NCBI RefSeq assembly: GCF_036075115.1
Contig: NZ_CP107958.1
Location: 3,720,001 to 3,784,000, forward strand
From: Streptomyces sp. NBC_00377
GTDB taxonomy: Bacteria > Actinomycetota > Actinomycetes > Streptomycetales > Streptomycetaceae
Direction: 5' to 3'
DNA length: 64,000 nt
The notes under the pieces are model-generated. The model had not been told where the DNA came from. It saw only the letters and a program-made list of their open reading frames with translations, and did no database searches. Positions 45,025 through 53,805 of this stretch are shown here, piece after piece (within the stretch, counting starts at the first letter, position 1; each line of letters starts with the position of its first letter). The position numbers and the translations under genes are program-made.

Positions 45025-45539
45025 CGGCCCCGACCGGTCAGGACCGTAGATCCTGTACGACGGCCCTGACGGGACGATTCCCCGGCCGGGGCGTCCGGGC
45101 CCCCGTGCCCGACGAGACGTCCCACAGGACCACGGCAGCAGGCGGGCCGTCCCCCGCGGCCTCACGGACGTGGCCGTCGCCGACCGCCTCCAGCTCCCCG
45201 AGCCCGTCCTCTCCCACCTCACCGGCGCCCTCCCGCTCCACCGCCCCGCCCTCGGCGCCGGCCACCGGAGCCACCGGCAGCGCGTCCCCCCGGCCCGGCC
45301 CCAGCAACTCCGCGCCCCCGGTCCTGCGCTTCGGGGACACCGGCCCCGAGGTCACCGAACTCCAGTTGCGCCTGCGCCAGATCGGCTACTACGGCGGACC
45401 GGCCGGCGGGGACTACGACCGCCAGGTGGAGAGCGCGGTGCGTTCGTACCAGCTGACCCGGGCCGTCCTCCAGGACGATTCGGGTGTCTACGGCACCGCG
45501 ACCCGCGCCTCGCTCGAAGCGGAGACGGACGAGCCCTGA
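45021..45539 (+). CDS. peptidoglycan-binding-domain protein, probably 5'-truncated
   Basis: The 172-residue frame opens with a GTG overlapping the GH3 stop (GTGA). Residues about 42-98 are a Ser/Pro/Thr-rich linker. The last 70 residues form a PG_binding_1 domain (VLRFGDTGPEVTELQLRLRQ and VESAVRSYQL). Such domains normally sit behind a signal peptide or membrane helix, and none is present here. The first 35 residues look non-coding and contain a small hairpin. I read this as the 3' remnant of a longer gene that may have lost its start, although translation coupled to GH3 is possible. Confidence 0.5.
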   Translation: MTAPTGQDRRSCTTALTGRFPGRGVRAPVPDETSHRTTAAGGPSPAASRTWPSPTASSSPSPSSPTSPAPSRSTAPPSAPATGATGSASPRPGPSNSAPPVLRFGDTGPEVTELQLRLRQIGYYGGPAGGDYDRQVESAVRSYQLTRAVLQDDSGVYGTATRASLEAETDEP

Positions 45540-45551
45540 CCGCCCGACCGC

Positions 45552-45821
45552 TCAGCCGTCCCCGTCCGGCCCCGTCACGGACTCGAAGCGCCACCGGTGC
45601 ACGGCCCGGCTCACCAACTCCTGGTCGGGCTCGGGAAGTTCGGGGAGAACCGCGTCGTAGTCGGCGTCCCACCAGGTGATGACCAGCACCCGGTCCTGCG
45701 GGGCGCGCAGGATCTCCCGGCGCACGGGCGGGGCCGCGAGCTCCTGCGCCCTTGCCCAGGCCAGCAGTTCCCCGCCCCGCCCGGCGACCGCCCGGGCCTC
45801 CCACATCAGCGCGACGGTCAT
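45552..45821 (-). CDS. small conserved-looking protein of unknown function
   Basis: This 89-residue acidic protein begins MTVALMWEARAVAGRGGELL and contains RVLVITWWDADY. The beta-alpha pattern vaguely recalls dimeric alpha/beta-barrel (ABM-like) proteins, but no motif confirms this. It starts 10 nt after the tsaD stop with GAGGATC upstream, so it is probably the last gene of the tsaB-rimI-tsaD unit. Function unknown. Confidence 0.6.
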   Translation of the reverse strand: MTVALMWEARAVAGRGGELLAWARAQELAAPPVRREILRAPQDRVLVITWWDADYDAVLPELPEPDQELVSRAVHRWRFESVTGPDGDG

Positions 45822-45831
45822 GACGTGATCC

Positions 45832-46923
45832 TCATGAGTAGAGGTTGTCCTTGGCCGCCTCGTGCACGTGCTCGTGCGGCTGAGCCGGCACGTGCGGCTC
45901 CGTCACCGGCAGTGAGGAATCCGCCGACAGGTCCCAGCCGGACGCGGCGCGCCCCCGGGCGACCATCTCCGCGCCCAGGGCCGCCACCATCGCGCCGTTG
46001 TCCGTGCACAGCTTGGGGCGCGGGACGCGCAGCCGGATGCCGGCGGCCTCGCAGCGTTCCTGGGCCAGGGCCCGCAGCCGGGTGTTCGCGGCCACGCCGC
46101 CGCCGATCATCAGGTGGTCGACGCCCTCGTCCTTGCAGGCCCGGACGGCCTTGCGGGTCAGGACGTCCACGACCGCCTCCTGGAAGGAGGCCGCCACGTC
46201 ACGGACCGGGACCTCCTCGCCCGCCGCCCGCTTCGCCTCGATCCAGCGGGCGACCGCCGTCTTCAGCCCGGAGAAGGAGAAGTCGTAGACCGGGTCGCGC
46301 GGGCCGGTGAGGCCGCGCGGGAACGCGATGGCCGTGGGGTCGCCCTCGCGGGCGTAGCGGTCGATGACCGGGCCACCGGGGAAGCCCAGGTTCAGCACGC
46401 GGGCGATCTTGTCGAATGCCTCGCCCGCCGCGTCGTCGATGGTCGCGCCCATCGGGCGGACGTCGGAGGTGATGTCGGTGGACAGCAGCAGGGACGAGTG
46501 GCCGCCCGACACCAGCAGCGCCATCGTCGGCTCGGGCAGCGCGCCGTGCTCCAGCTGGTCCACGCAGATGTGCGAGGCGAGGTGGTTCACGCCGTAGAGC
46601 GGCTTGCCGAGGGCGTACGCGTACGTCTTCGCCGCCGAGACGCCGACCAGCAGGGCGCCGGCGAGGCCGGGACCGGCCGTGACCGCGATGCCGTCGAGGT
46701 CCTTGGCGTTCACCCCCGCTTCCTTCAGGGCCCGGTCGATGGTCGGGACCATCGCCTCCAGGTGGGCCCGGGACGCGACCTCCGGCACGACCCCGCCGAA
46801 GCGGGCGTGCTCGTCGACGCTGGAGGCGATCGCGTCCGCCAGCAGGGTCGTGCCCCGCACGACGCCCACACCGGTCTCGTCGCAGGAGGTCTCGATCCCC
46901 AGAACCAGGGGTTCGTCAGCCAT
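45832..46923 (-). CDS. tsaD: TsaD, tRNA threonylcarbamoyladenosine transferase
   Basis: The 363-residue ASKHA-fold enzyme transfers threonylcarbamoyl to A37 of ANN-decoding tRNAs, working with TsaB and TsaE. It has [14 protein letters not shown], the metal-binding HLASH (His114, His118), [10 protein letters not shown] and [12 protein letters not shown] His/Glu-rich C-terminal tail of about 20 residues is extra. It overlaps the end of rimI by 8 nt. Confidence 0.96.
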   Translation of the reverse strand: MADEPLVLGIETSCDETGVGVVRGTTLLADAIASSVDEHARFGGVVPEVASRAHLEAMVPTIDRALKEAGVNAKDLDGIAVTAGPGLAGALLVGVSAAKTYAYALGKPLYGVNHLASHICVDQLEHGALPEPTMALLVSGGHSSLLLSTDITSDVRPMGATIDDAAGEAFDKIARVLNLGFPGGPVIDRYAREGDPTAIAFPRGLTGPRDPVYDFSFSGLKTAVARWIEAKRAAGEEVPVRDVAASFQEAVVDVLTRKAVRACKDEGVDHLMIGGGVAANTRLRALAQERCEAAGIRLRVPRPKLCTDNGAMVAALGAEMVARGRAASGWDLSADSSLPVTEPHVPAQPHEHVHEAAKDNLYS

Positions 46924-47467
46924 TGTTCTCGGTTTCCTGTGTCCCTTGTACCGGAGTCGGTACGGATGTCGATGGATCGGTCAGCCGCATCACCAGGGCG
47001 TCCACGTTCCCCGGCTGGTAGTAGCCGCGCCGGAAGCCGATGGCTTCGAAGCCGAAGCGTTCGTAGAGCTTCTGGGCACGGACGTTGTCGATCCGGCACT
47101 CCAGCATGACCTCGGCGCACTCGAAGGCGGTGGCCGCGCGCAGCAGCTCCGTCAGCAGGCGCCCGCCGAGACCTGTGCCCTGGTGGTCGCGGGCGACGGC
47201 GATGGTCTGGACGTCGGCCAGGTCACCGGCGGCGGCCAGGCCCGCGTAGCCGACGATCCGCTCGACGCCGGCCGTGGTGTCGACCGCGACGAGATACCGC
47301 CGGGTGGCCTCCGGGCCGCGGGCGTGGGCCAGATCGGACCAGAACATGCCCCGTGACCAGGCGTCCTCGGGGAAGAGGTCCTTCTCCAGCTCCAGCACGG
47401 GTTCGATGTCCCACCAGCGCATCTCCCGCAGCACGGGCCGACCGGGTGGGTTGGCGGCTTCGGTCAC
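46916..47467 (-). CDS. rimI: RimI-type GNAT N-acetyltransferase
   Basis: The 183-residue GNAT enzyme is the ribosomal protein S18 alanine N-acetyltransferase or an equivalent N-terminal acetylase. The acetyl-CoA loop reads [18 protein letters not shown], and [23 protein letters not shown] is the family C-terminal motif. The GTG start overlaps the tsaB stop by four bases and its own 3' end overlaps tsaD, so tsaB-rimI-tsaD is a coupled operon. Confidence 0.94.
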   Translation of the reverse strand: MTEAANPPGRPVLREMRWWDIEPVLELEKDLFPEDAWSRGMFWSDLAHARGPEATRRYLVAVDTTAGVERIVGYAGLAAAGDLADVQTIAVARDHQGTGLGGRLLTELLRAATAFECAEVMLECRIDNVRAQKLYERFGFEAIGFRRGYYQPGNVDALVMRLTDPSTSVPTPVQGTQETENNG

Positions 47468-48117
47468 TTGGGGGTGACCACCTTGTAGTTCTTCGGCACC
47501 TGGGCGTCCGGCCTGCGCAGGTACAGCGGCCGCGGCTCCGGCAGCTCCTCACCGGCGGCCAGCTTCTCCGCGGCCAGGGCCGCGAGCGCCGCGGCCGAGA
47601 CGTGCCCGGGCTCGCGCGCCTCGGGGAAGGCGTCCGGGTACAGCAGGGCGCCCGCGCCGACGGCCGGCAGCCCTGCCACCTCGTCGGCGATGTCGGCGGG
47701 CCGGTCCACCGCGGGGCCCGAGACCCGGGTCCGGGAGTCGGTGTAACGCGCCCAGTAGACCTCCTTGCGGCGGGCGTCGGTCGCCACGACGAAGGGGCCT
47801 TCGAGGTCGCAGGCGTAGGCGAGGCCGTCGAGCGTGCACAGTCCGTGCACGGGGACGCCGAGCGCGAGCCCGAAGGTGTCGGCGGTCATCAGGCCGACTC
47901 TCAGCCCCGTGTACGGGCCGGGGCCGACGCCGACGACGACGCCGGTGACGGCGTCGAGCCTGAGCCCGGCTCCTTCGAGCAGCCGGTCGACGGCCGGCAG
48001 CAGCAGCTCGCCGTGCCGGCGCGCGTCCACCTGGCTCGAGGAGGCGATGACGTCCGTGCCGTCGTGCAGCGCGACGGTGACGGCGGGGGTGGCGGTATCC
48101 AGAGCGAGCAAGAGCAC
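47464..48117 (-). CDS. tsaB: TsaB, t6A biosynthesis partner protein
   Basis: The 217-residue TsaD paralogue begins VLLLALDTATPAVTVAL and contains VVVGVGPGPYTGLRVGL, the TsaB signature. It lacks a metal site and serves as the scaffold that binds TsaD and TsaE. The GTG start follows a minus-strand TAGGCT by six nt and has no ribosome site, indicating a leaderless message for the operon. Confidence 0.95.
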   Translation of the reverse strand: MLLLALDTATPAVTVALHDGTDVIASSSQVDARRHGELLLPAVDRLLEGAGLRLDAVTGVVVGVGPGPYTGLRVGLMTADTFGLALGVPVHGLCTLDGLAYACDLEGPFVVATDARRKEVYWARYTDSRTRVSGPAVDRPADIADEVAGLPAVGAGALLYPDAFPEAREPGHVSAAALAALAAEKLAAGEELPEPRPLYLRRPDAQVPKNYKVVTPK

Positions 48118-48227
48118 GCAAACAGCCTACGGCTCCCGTGCCCCGGACACGGCCGTACCGGTCGGAGCCATGATGACTGCTAACGTCGCCGCAAAAGGGA
48201 CGTACGGGACAGACGGGGTGGTCGTCG

Positions 48228-48779
48228 ATGCCAGGCAGCAGCTCGACATTCGTGGCCGGACTCACCTCGGCGGCCCTGGCCGCGGTCGCGTTCCTCACCT
48301 TCCAGGCGTCGGCGAACGTCCCCGCCGGCCTCGCCGCTGCGCGACGCGGCGGCGTACCCGTGAAGGCGGCGAAGGCGTCCGGGGACAGGAAGCACCCCAC
48401 CGCACTGCCGGCCCGTTCCGGGCTGGGCGAGCGGGTCGTGTACGCACTGGACGGCGACCGGGTGTGGCTGGTCGCGTCGGACGGCACGGTCGAGCGCACG
48501 TTCGGGGTCGCCCCCGGCAGCGTGGACCCTCTCCCGGGCAGCTACTCGGTCACCTCCCGGGCGGGCGCCGTCACCGGCACCGACGGCACGCCCATCGAGC
48601 ACGTCGTGCGCTTCACCACCGTGGACGACGTGACGATCGGCTTCAGCGCGGCGCTGGACGGCGAGCTGCCCGAGCCCGACCCGGAGGTGAGGACGGGCGG
48701 CATCCGCGAGAGCGTCGCGGACGGCGAGGCGATGTGGGCGTTCGCGACGATCGGCCGGGCCGTCGTCGTGGTCCCGTAG
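48228..48779 (+). CDS. secreted protein with a degenerate L,D-transpeptidase-like domain
   Basis: The 183-residue protein has an N-terminal hydrophobic segment (FVAGLTSAALAAVAFLTFQA, an export or anchor signal). The rest follows the order of a YkuD fold: VVYALDGDRVWLV, TFGVAPGSVDPLPGSYSV, IGFSAALDG, then TGGIRESVADGEAMWAF and RAVVVVP. Active enzymes have SHGCIR where this has RTGGIR, so the nucleophile Cys and its His are absent. A binding or regulatory role is possible. GGGGTGG lies about 6 nt before ATG 48228. It is divergent from tsaB. Confidence 0.65.
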   Translation: MPGSSSTFVAGLTSAALAAVAFLTFQASANVPAGLAAARRGGVPVKAAKASGDRKHPTALPARSGLGERVVYALDGDRVWLVASDGTVERTFGVAPGSVDPLPGSYSVTSRAGAVTGTDGTPIEHVVRFTTVDDVTIGFSAALDGELPEPDPEVRTGGIRESVADGEAMWAFATIGRAVVVVP

Positions 48780-48909
48780 TCCGCCGTCCGGTACACCCGT
48801 GCCGTGGTCCGGGGGGGCCGTCGGCCTCGTGCGCCTCGTGAACGTTCCGACAAGACGTCGGCAAAATGTTGCGTTCCCTGTCACGGGCGTGGTCACATGG
48901 TACCAACTT

Positions 48910-48933
48910 CGTAGTTAGGTCTACCTAACTACG
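48910..48933. promoter_or_regulatory. 24-bp perfect palindrome before a small gene
   Basis: CGTAGTTAGGT (48910-48920) and ACCTAACTACG (48923-48933) are perfect 11-bp arms around two bases, 28 nt upstream of a 56-residue gene. The two-base centre makes an RNA hairpin unlikely and a dimeric-repressor site likely. TTAGGT/ACCTAA resembles DtxR/IdeR iron-box halves, but the spacing is wrong for that. Confidence 0.55.
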
Positions 48934-48960
48934 TCCGCCCCCGAACCTCAGGAGGCGTCC

Positions 48961-49131
48961 ATGCCGGTCACCGAGCCCAAGGCGCAGGAGCCGCGGCCGT
49001 TCCCGCCCGCCGGGGTGTCCATGCGCGATCTGCTGGCCTCGTGCGCGGCCGCGGAAGCCGTGTCGACGCCTCCGAGACTGCCCGACCCCGCGCTCACGGA
49101 CCGGTCGGCCAGGCGTCCCAAGGCGGCGTGA
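48961..49131 (+). CDS. 56-residue small protein of unknown function
   Basis: ATG 48961 is preceded by a perfect AGGAGG at 5 nt. The product starts MPVTEPKAQEPRPFPPAGVS, continues MRDLLASCAAAEAVSTPP and ends in a basic ARRPKAA. It is Pro/Ala-rich with a single Cys in a short amphipathic segment. Strong translation signals and the palindromic operator upstream support a real gene. It is convergent with tsaE and does not belong to the t6A unit. Confidence 0.7.
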   Translation: MPVTEPKAQEPRPFPPAGVSMRDLLASCAAAEAVSTPPRLPDPALTDRSARRPKAA

Positions 49132-49208
49132 GGGCCCATCGCCGAGCGGCGACGGGCGACCGGCCGAGGAACGTCGTCGTCCTCCGTCCTCGGACCGGCC
49201 CGCAACCC

Positions 49209-49742
49209 TCAGGCCGACAGCGTGCCGAGGTCCGCCGTCGCCCACCGTGCCCCGAGCCCCGTCACCGTCACCTGCCGGACCTCGTCGGTCGTGTCGCCGA
49301 CGGCCCGGTGGATACGGACCTGGAGCCGGTCGTCGGTCAGCTCCTCCACTTTGCCCTCGCCCCACTCCACGACGACCACCGACGCGGGCAGGGACACGTC
49401 GAGGTCGAGGTCCTCCATCTCGTCCAGTCCGCCGTTGAGGCGGTAGGCGTCCACATGGACGAGCGGCGGGCCGTCCCCCAGGGAGGGGTGCACCCGGGCG
49501 ATCACGAACGTCGGGGAGGTGACGGCGCCCCGGACCCCGAGGCCCGCGCCGAGCCCGCGGGTGAGCGTCGTCTTGCCCGCGCCGAGCTCCCCGCTCAGCA
49601 TCACAAGATCGCCGGCCCGCAACAGCTCGGCCATACGACGGCCCAACTCGCCCATCTGCTCGGGGGAGTTGACGACGATCTCCACGCGGTTGCCCACCGG
49701 GTCGGACTCAGCCGGGCTGTGCTGTGCTGCTGGTGCTTCCAT
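49209..49742 (-). CDS. tsaE: TsaE, ATPase of the t6A complex
   Basis: The 177-residue P-loop protein energises the TsaBD complex. Walker A is GELGAGKTT (51-59), followed by TSPTFVIARVH and VVVVEWGEGKVEEL. The ATG start at 49742 overlaps the end of the upstream hydrolase gene by 35 nt and has a weak ribosome site. A GTG at codon 16 is a possible shorter start. Confidence 0.93.
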   Translation of the reverse strand: MEAPAAQHSPAESDPVGNRVEIVVNSPEQMGELGRRMAELLRAGDLVMLSGELGAGKTTLTRGLGAGLGVRGAVTSPTFVIARVHPSLGDGPPLVHVDAYRLNGGLDEMEDLDLDVSLPASVVVVEWGEGKVEELTDDRLQVRIHRAVGDTTDEVRQVTVTGLGARWATADLGTLSA

Positions 49743-50982
49743 AGCCAGTCACGGTAGCTCCTGCGGGCACGGCGCCCGCACGGGTGAGCAGGTCGGCGAG
49801 GCGGTCGGTGACCACTTCCGGGTGTTCCAGCATCACCAGGTGCCCGGCGTCCGGCACGAGCACCAGCTCGGCGTCGGGCAGCAGGTCGGCGATCGCCTCG
49901 CTGTGGTCGCTCGGCGTGACCAGATCGCCGATCCCGGCGAGCACCAGTACCGGTATGCCGGTGAAACAGGCGAGCGCCTCGGTCTTGTCGTGATCCGTGA
50001 ACGCCGGGTAGAACTCGGCGACCACGTCGATCGGCGTGCCCTCGATCATCCGCTCGGCGAACCGCGCCACCGCCGGATCGACGTCCCGCGACGCGAAGGA
50101 GTACCGCTTGATGATCCCGGCGAAGAGGTCGGCGGTGGCCCGTCGCCCCTTCTCCACCAGCGCCGCCTGCTGCCCCAGCGCCTTCAGCACCCCCGGCAGC
50201 ACCCGCCGCACCGCGTTCACACCCGCGACCGGCAGTCCGAAGTTGACCTCGCCGAGTCGTCCGGACGACGTGCCGACGAGGGCGGTGGCGACGACCCGGT
50301 CCCGGATCAGCTCGGGGTACAGGGCGGCCAGGGCCATCACCGTCATCCCGCCCATGGAGTGCCCGACGAGCACGATCGGCCCCTCGGGCACGGCCGCGTC
50401 GAGGACGGCCTTCAGATCGCGCCCCAGCTGGTCGATGGTGACGGGCGCCCCGTCCTGTATCTGGGCGCTGCCGCGACCGGACCGGCCGTGGCTGCGCTGG
50501 TCCCAGTGGACGGTCCGTACGACACCGCGCAGGGCCGCCCGCTGGAAGTGCCAGGAGTCCTGGTTGAGGCAGTAGCCGTGGCTGAAGACGACGGTGACGG
50601 GGAGCGGGGCCTTGCGCCCGAAAAGCCTGCGCCGCCGGTTCGCGGCTCCGCCCTGCGGCTCGACGTCGTCGATCTCGTAGTACAGCTCGGTGCCGTCGTC
50701 GGCCCGTGCCTTGCCCGGGGTGCCGCGCAGCCCGCCGTACGGCCCCGTCGAGTCGAGGGCGAGCCGGGCCTTCGCCCGCATGCCCCGCCCCACGGTCATC
50801 CGCTCCAGGGCGACACCCGCCGCGGCGCCCGCGGCGATCACGCCTATCGCGGTGCCGGCGATACCGGTCGCCCGGCGCCAGCCTCCCGTTGCCCCCGTCG
50901 CGGAGGCGGCAACGACCGCCGAGGCGGCGCTCGCCGCCATCTCCGCGCCGGTCGCCACCACCTCCGCACTGCTCTCGCTCAC
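49708..50982 (-). CDS. alpha/beta-hydrolase with N-terminal membrane segment
   Basis: The 424-residue protein has an Ala-rich N-terminus with a probable membrane helix (about 35-60). The hydrolase fold follows: SHGYCLNQDSWHFQ, WDQRSHGRSG, the nucleophile elbow VGHSMGGM and the late DAGHLVMLEHPE holding the catalytic His. The Asp is likely in GIGDLVTP. The substrate is unknown; an esterase or lipase-like role is plausible. The GTG start has GAGGAG 6 nt upstream. It lies between alr and tsaE, with both of which it may be co-transcribed. Confidence 0.88.
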   Translation of the reverse strand: MSESSAEVVATGAEMAASAASAVVAASATGATGGWRRATGIAGTAIGVIAAGAAAGVALERMTVGRGMRAKARLALDSTGPYGGLRGTPGKARADDGTELYYEIDDVEPQGGAANRRRRLFGRKAPLPVTVVFSHGYCLNQDSWHFQRAALRGVVRTVHWDQRSHGRSGRGSAQIQDGAPVTIDQLGRDLKAVLDAAVPEGPIVLVGHSMGGMTVMALAALYPELIRDRVVATALVGTSSGRLGEVNFGLPVAGVNAVRRVLPGVLKALGQQAALVEKGRRATADLFAGIIKRYSFASRDVDPAVARFAERMIEGTPIDVVAEFYPAFTDHDKTEALACFTGIPVLVLAGIGDLVTPSDHSEAIADLLPDAELVLVPDAGHLVMLEHPEVVTDRLADLLTRAGAVPAGATVTGYGSTSSTAQPG

Positions 50983-51040
50983 GTACCGCTCCTCTTTGCC
51001 CGATGTCCGTGCTCCGGCTGCGGAGTACCCGTCTGGTTAC

Positions 51041-52234
51041 TCATTCACCTGAACGGGTCTCGATGACACTGGTCTCATCGACATAGACGCGAGGAACGCG
51101 CGGTCCGATGCGTGTGACGATCTCGTATCCGATGGTTCCGGCCGCCTGGGCCCAGTCCTCGGCCGTGGGCTCACCGCGGTCGCCGGGGCCGAAGAGGACC
51201 GCCTGCGCTCCGGGACCGGGCTCGTCGCCGCCGAGGTCGACGACGAACTGGTCCATCGCGATGCGTCCGGCGGCCGTCCGCCACTTGCCGCCGACCAGCA
51301 CAGGTCCGCTCCCGGAGGCGTGCCGGGGAACACCGTCCGCGTATCCGAGCGGGACGAGGCCGAGGGTGGTCTCGCCCGGGGTGACGTAATGGTGGCCGTA
51401 GCTCACGCCGTGCCCGCCCGGGACCTGCTTGACCAGGGCCAGCGAGGCCACGAGGGTCATCACCGGGCGAAGCCCGAGGTCGGCGGCGGAGCCCAGCTCG
51501 GGGCTGGGCGAGAGGCCGTACATCGCGATGCCCGGGCGGACCAGGTCGAAATGGGTCTCCGGGAGCGTGAGGGTGGCGGGGGAGTTGGCGATGTGCCGCA
51601 CCTCGGGCCGCACGCCCTGCCGCTCGGCGTACTCCACCATCTCGTGGAAGCGGCCGAGCTGGAACGCGACGGAGGGATGCCCGGGCTCGTCGGCACAGGC
51701 GAAGTGGGACCACAGCCCGGTGACCCGGAGCAGCCCCTGCTCCTCGGCGCGCAGGGCCTCGCCCACCAGTTCGGGCCAGTCGGCGGGCTGGCAGCCGTTG
51801 CGCCCGAGCCCGGTGTCGGCCTTGAGCTGTACGCGGGCGGGCCGCCCGGCGGCCCGTGCCCCCTCAGCGGCCTCGCGCAGGGCCCACAGCCCGCTGACGG
51901 AGACGTCGAGGCCGGCCTCGACCGCCTCGCGCCAGGGACCGCCCGGCGTCCACAGCCAGCACATGATCCTGACGTCCGCGGGCAGCCCGCCCGTGGCGCG
52001 CAGCGCCAGCGCCTCCTCGGGGGTGGCGGTGCCCACCCAGCCGGCACCGGCCTCGACCGCCGCGCGGGCGCAGGGGACGGCCCCGTGTCCGTATCCGTCG
52101 GCCTTCACCACGGCCATGAACGCCGCGCCGGGCGCCTTGGCGCGCAGCGTGCGCACGTTGGCCCGCAGCGCGGCCAGGTCGATCTCGGCGCGGGCGCGGG
52201 GCGGGGTGGCGGGCGGCTCGGCAGTCTCACTCAT
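51041..52234 (-). CDS. alr: alanine racemase
   Basis: The 397-residue PLP enzyme makes D-alanine for peptidoglycan. The PLP Lys44 lies in AVVKADGYGHG. The second catalytic base, a Tyr, is in GVSYGHHYV, and LGYADGVPR is in the C-terminal barrel. The ATG start follows GACACT by seven nt and lacks a ribosome site. It is followed by the hydrolase after 58 nt. Confidence 0.95.
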   Translation of the reverse strand: MSETAEPPATPPRARAEIDLAALRANVRTLRAKAPGAAFMAVVKADGYGHGAVPCARAAVEAGAGWVGTATPEEALALRATGGLPADVRIMCWLWTPGGPWREAVEAGLDVSVSGLWALREAAEGARAAGRPARVQLKADTGLGRNGCQPADWPELVGEALRAEEQGLLRVTGLWSHFACADEPGHPSVAFQLGRFHEMVEYAERQGVRPEVRHIANSPATLTLPETHFDLVRPGIAMYGLSPSPELGSAADLGLRPVMTLVASLALVKQVPGGHGVSYGHHYVTPGETTLGLVPLGYADGVPRHASGSGPVLVGGKWRTAAGRIAMDQFVVDLGGDEPGPGAQAVLFGPGDRGEPTAEDWAQAAGTIGYEIVTRIGPRVPRVYVDETSVIETRSGE

Positions 52235-52267
52235 CGCGCCCAGTGTCTCAGAGGCCCCGGACCGCCC

Positions 52268-53140
52268 CTAGGTACCGGGCCGGTGCCCCCACACGTAGAC
52301 CCGGTCGCCCTTCTTCAGCACACCCCACAGCCTGCGCGCGTCACCGAGCGTGAGATTGACGCATCCCATCGAGCCGATGGTGGTGTGGATGCTGCCGTAG
52401 ACGGCGTGGAAGGCCTGTCCGCCGTCGAAGAACTGCGCATAGGGCATGGGGGTGTTGTAGAGCGTGGACACATGGTTCTTGTGCCGCCAGTAGATGGTGT
52501 GCCATCCCGTACGGGTCGGATGGACGACGCGGCCGCTGCGCATCGGCACGGGCCCGAAGACGACCTTCGTGCCCTTCTGCACCCACGTCAGCTGCCGGTC
52601 GAGATCGACGCAGGCGATCCGGCCGGTCCGCACCGGGCACTTCTTGTGGGCGTTGGGGTTCTTCCTCGCGGCGAGGAGCTGCATCCGCGCCCAGGTGACG
52701 GGCCCGGCGAAGCCGATGGCGGGCTTGATCCCCTGCTTCTGCTGGAACGCCCGGATCGCCATGCAGTCCGCCGCGGACTGCTTCCCGTCCACCTTCAGCT
52801 TCAGCCACCGCTCGACCCCGCGCTGGTACGGCCCGGTCCGTGCGCTGCACAGCACCCGGGTCACGGCGTCGCCCAACGGCACGTACTCGACGAGCGCGTA
52901 CGTCCCCGGCATCGCGTCCCGCGGTTCGACGGCGTCCTCGGCGGCGGTGGGCTCGTACACCTTCGGCGCGAGCACCTGGTCGGGCGTATCGATCTGCCAG
53001 GGCTGGGACGGACCCGGCGGCACCCCGGGCACCAACTGGCTCTCGGGCCCAGGGGGAGGCGGCACGGCTCGGGCGGGCGTCCCGAGGGGAAGCAGGGCGA
53101 CGGAGGCGAGAACAAGGGCCACTGTTCGTACGCTGAACAT
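52268..53140 (-). CDS. secreted L,D-transpeptidase with intact catalytic site
   Basis: The 290-residue protein has a signal peptide (ending near GTPARA, residue 25), a helical PG-binding-like region (AADCMAIRAFQQKQGIKP) and a YkuD domain. The catalytic motif reads FHAVYGSIHTTIGSMGCVNL, with the His and Cys of an active cysteine transpeptidase (SMGCVN in place of SHGCIR). It probably makes 3-3 peptidoglycan cross-links. ATG 53140 (MFSVRTVAL) is preferred; a TTG 12 nt upstream is an alternative. It lies directly upstream of alr on the same strand. Confidence 0.87.
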   Translation of the reverse strand: MFSVRTVALVLASVALLPLGTPARAVPPPPGPESQLVPGVPPGPSQPWQIDTPDQVLAPKVYEPTAAEDAVEPRDAMPGTYALVEYVPLGDAVTRVLCSARTGPYQRGVERWLKLKVDGKQSAADCMAIRAFQQKQGIKPAIGFAGPVTWARMQLLAARKNPNAHKKCPVRTGRIACVDLDRQLTWVQKGTKVVFGPVPMRSGRVVHPTRTGWHTIYWRHKNHVSTLYNTPMPYAQFFDGGQAFHAVYGSIHTTIGSMGCVNLTLGDARRLWGVLKKGDRVYVWGHRPGT

Positions 53141-53805
53141 CCGATCAGACAAACGCGGTAGTCCTGGAGACCAGGGTTGCCACGCGGCGGCTTCACCCGT
53201 TCAGAGGGGGTACGACTTCCCGGGGACGCCCGGGGTCGGGGGTACCCGCCCCGTATCCCGGGCGGATACGGGCGGCACGGCGACCGGCCCGGGCTCGGCC
53301 GCCCCGGACGGATTCACACCGCCACCGGCAGGTTCAAGCCGCCGCCCCGGGCTCGACCCAGGCCAAGGGAAGCGCCCCGTATCCCGGGCGGATACGGGCA
53401 GCACGGCGACCGGCCCGAGCTCGGCCGCCCCGCACGGGTTCACACCGCCTCCGGCAGGTTCAGGCCGCCGGCCCGGGCTCGACCCAGGCCGGGGGTGCCC
53501 GCCCCGTATCCCGGGCGGATACGGGCGGCACGGCGACCGGCCCGAGCTCGGCCGCCCCGGACGGATTCACACCGCCACCGGCAGGTTCAAGCCGCCGCCC
53601 CGGGCTCGACCCAGGCCAAGGGAAGCGCCCCGTATCCCGGGCGGATACGGGCGGCACGGCGACTGGCCCGAGCTCGGCCGCCCCGCACGGGTTCACACCG
53701 CCTCCGGCAGGTTCAAGCCGCCGGCCCGGGCTCGGCCCGGCGGCCCGAACCGGCACGGTCCGCACGGCCGGAGGACTCCCCGGAGGCCCGGCAGAGCCCG
53801 GCCCG
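53141..53805. other. 665-nt gap dominated by the 126-bp repeat array
   Basis: Apart from the tandem repeats (53249-53750) the gap holds about 100 nt next to the transpeptidase gene, presumably its promoter, and the 3' end of nnr. Long frames on both strands are translations of the repeats, not genes. Confidence 0.6.
53249..53750. repeat. 126-bp tandem repeat, four copies in an A-B-A-B pattern
   Basis: Copies start at 53249, 53375, 53502 and 53628, each with the hairpin CCCGTATCC-CGGGC-GGATACGGG. Copies 1 and 3 are nearly identical (GGACGGATTCACACCGCCAC version), as are 2 and 4 (GCACGGGTTCACACCGCCTC version). The real amplification unit is therefore about 252 bp. The unit is a multiple of three, so all frames stay open. 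Confidence 0.9.

Noticed and set aside
48910-48933. Iron box for DmdR/IdeR
   Set aside because: TTAGGT and ACCTAA halves are present but separated by two bases instead of the seven expected for a 19-bp iron box.
53249-53750. CRISPR array
   Set aside because: The 126-bp units are contiguous with no unique spacers of constant length. There is no leader and no cas gene.
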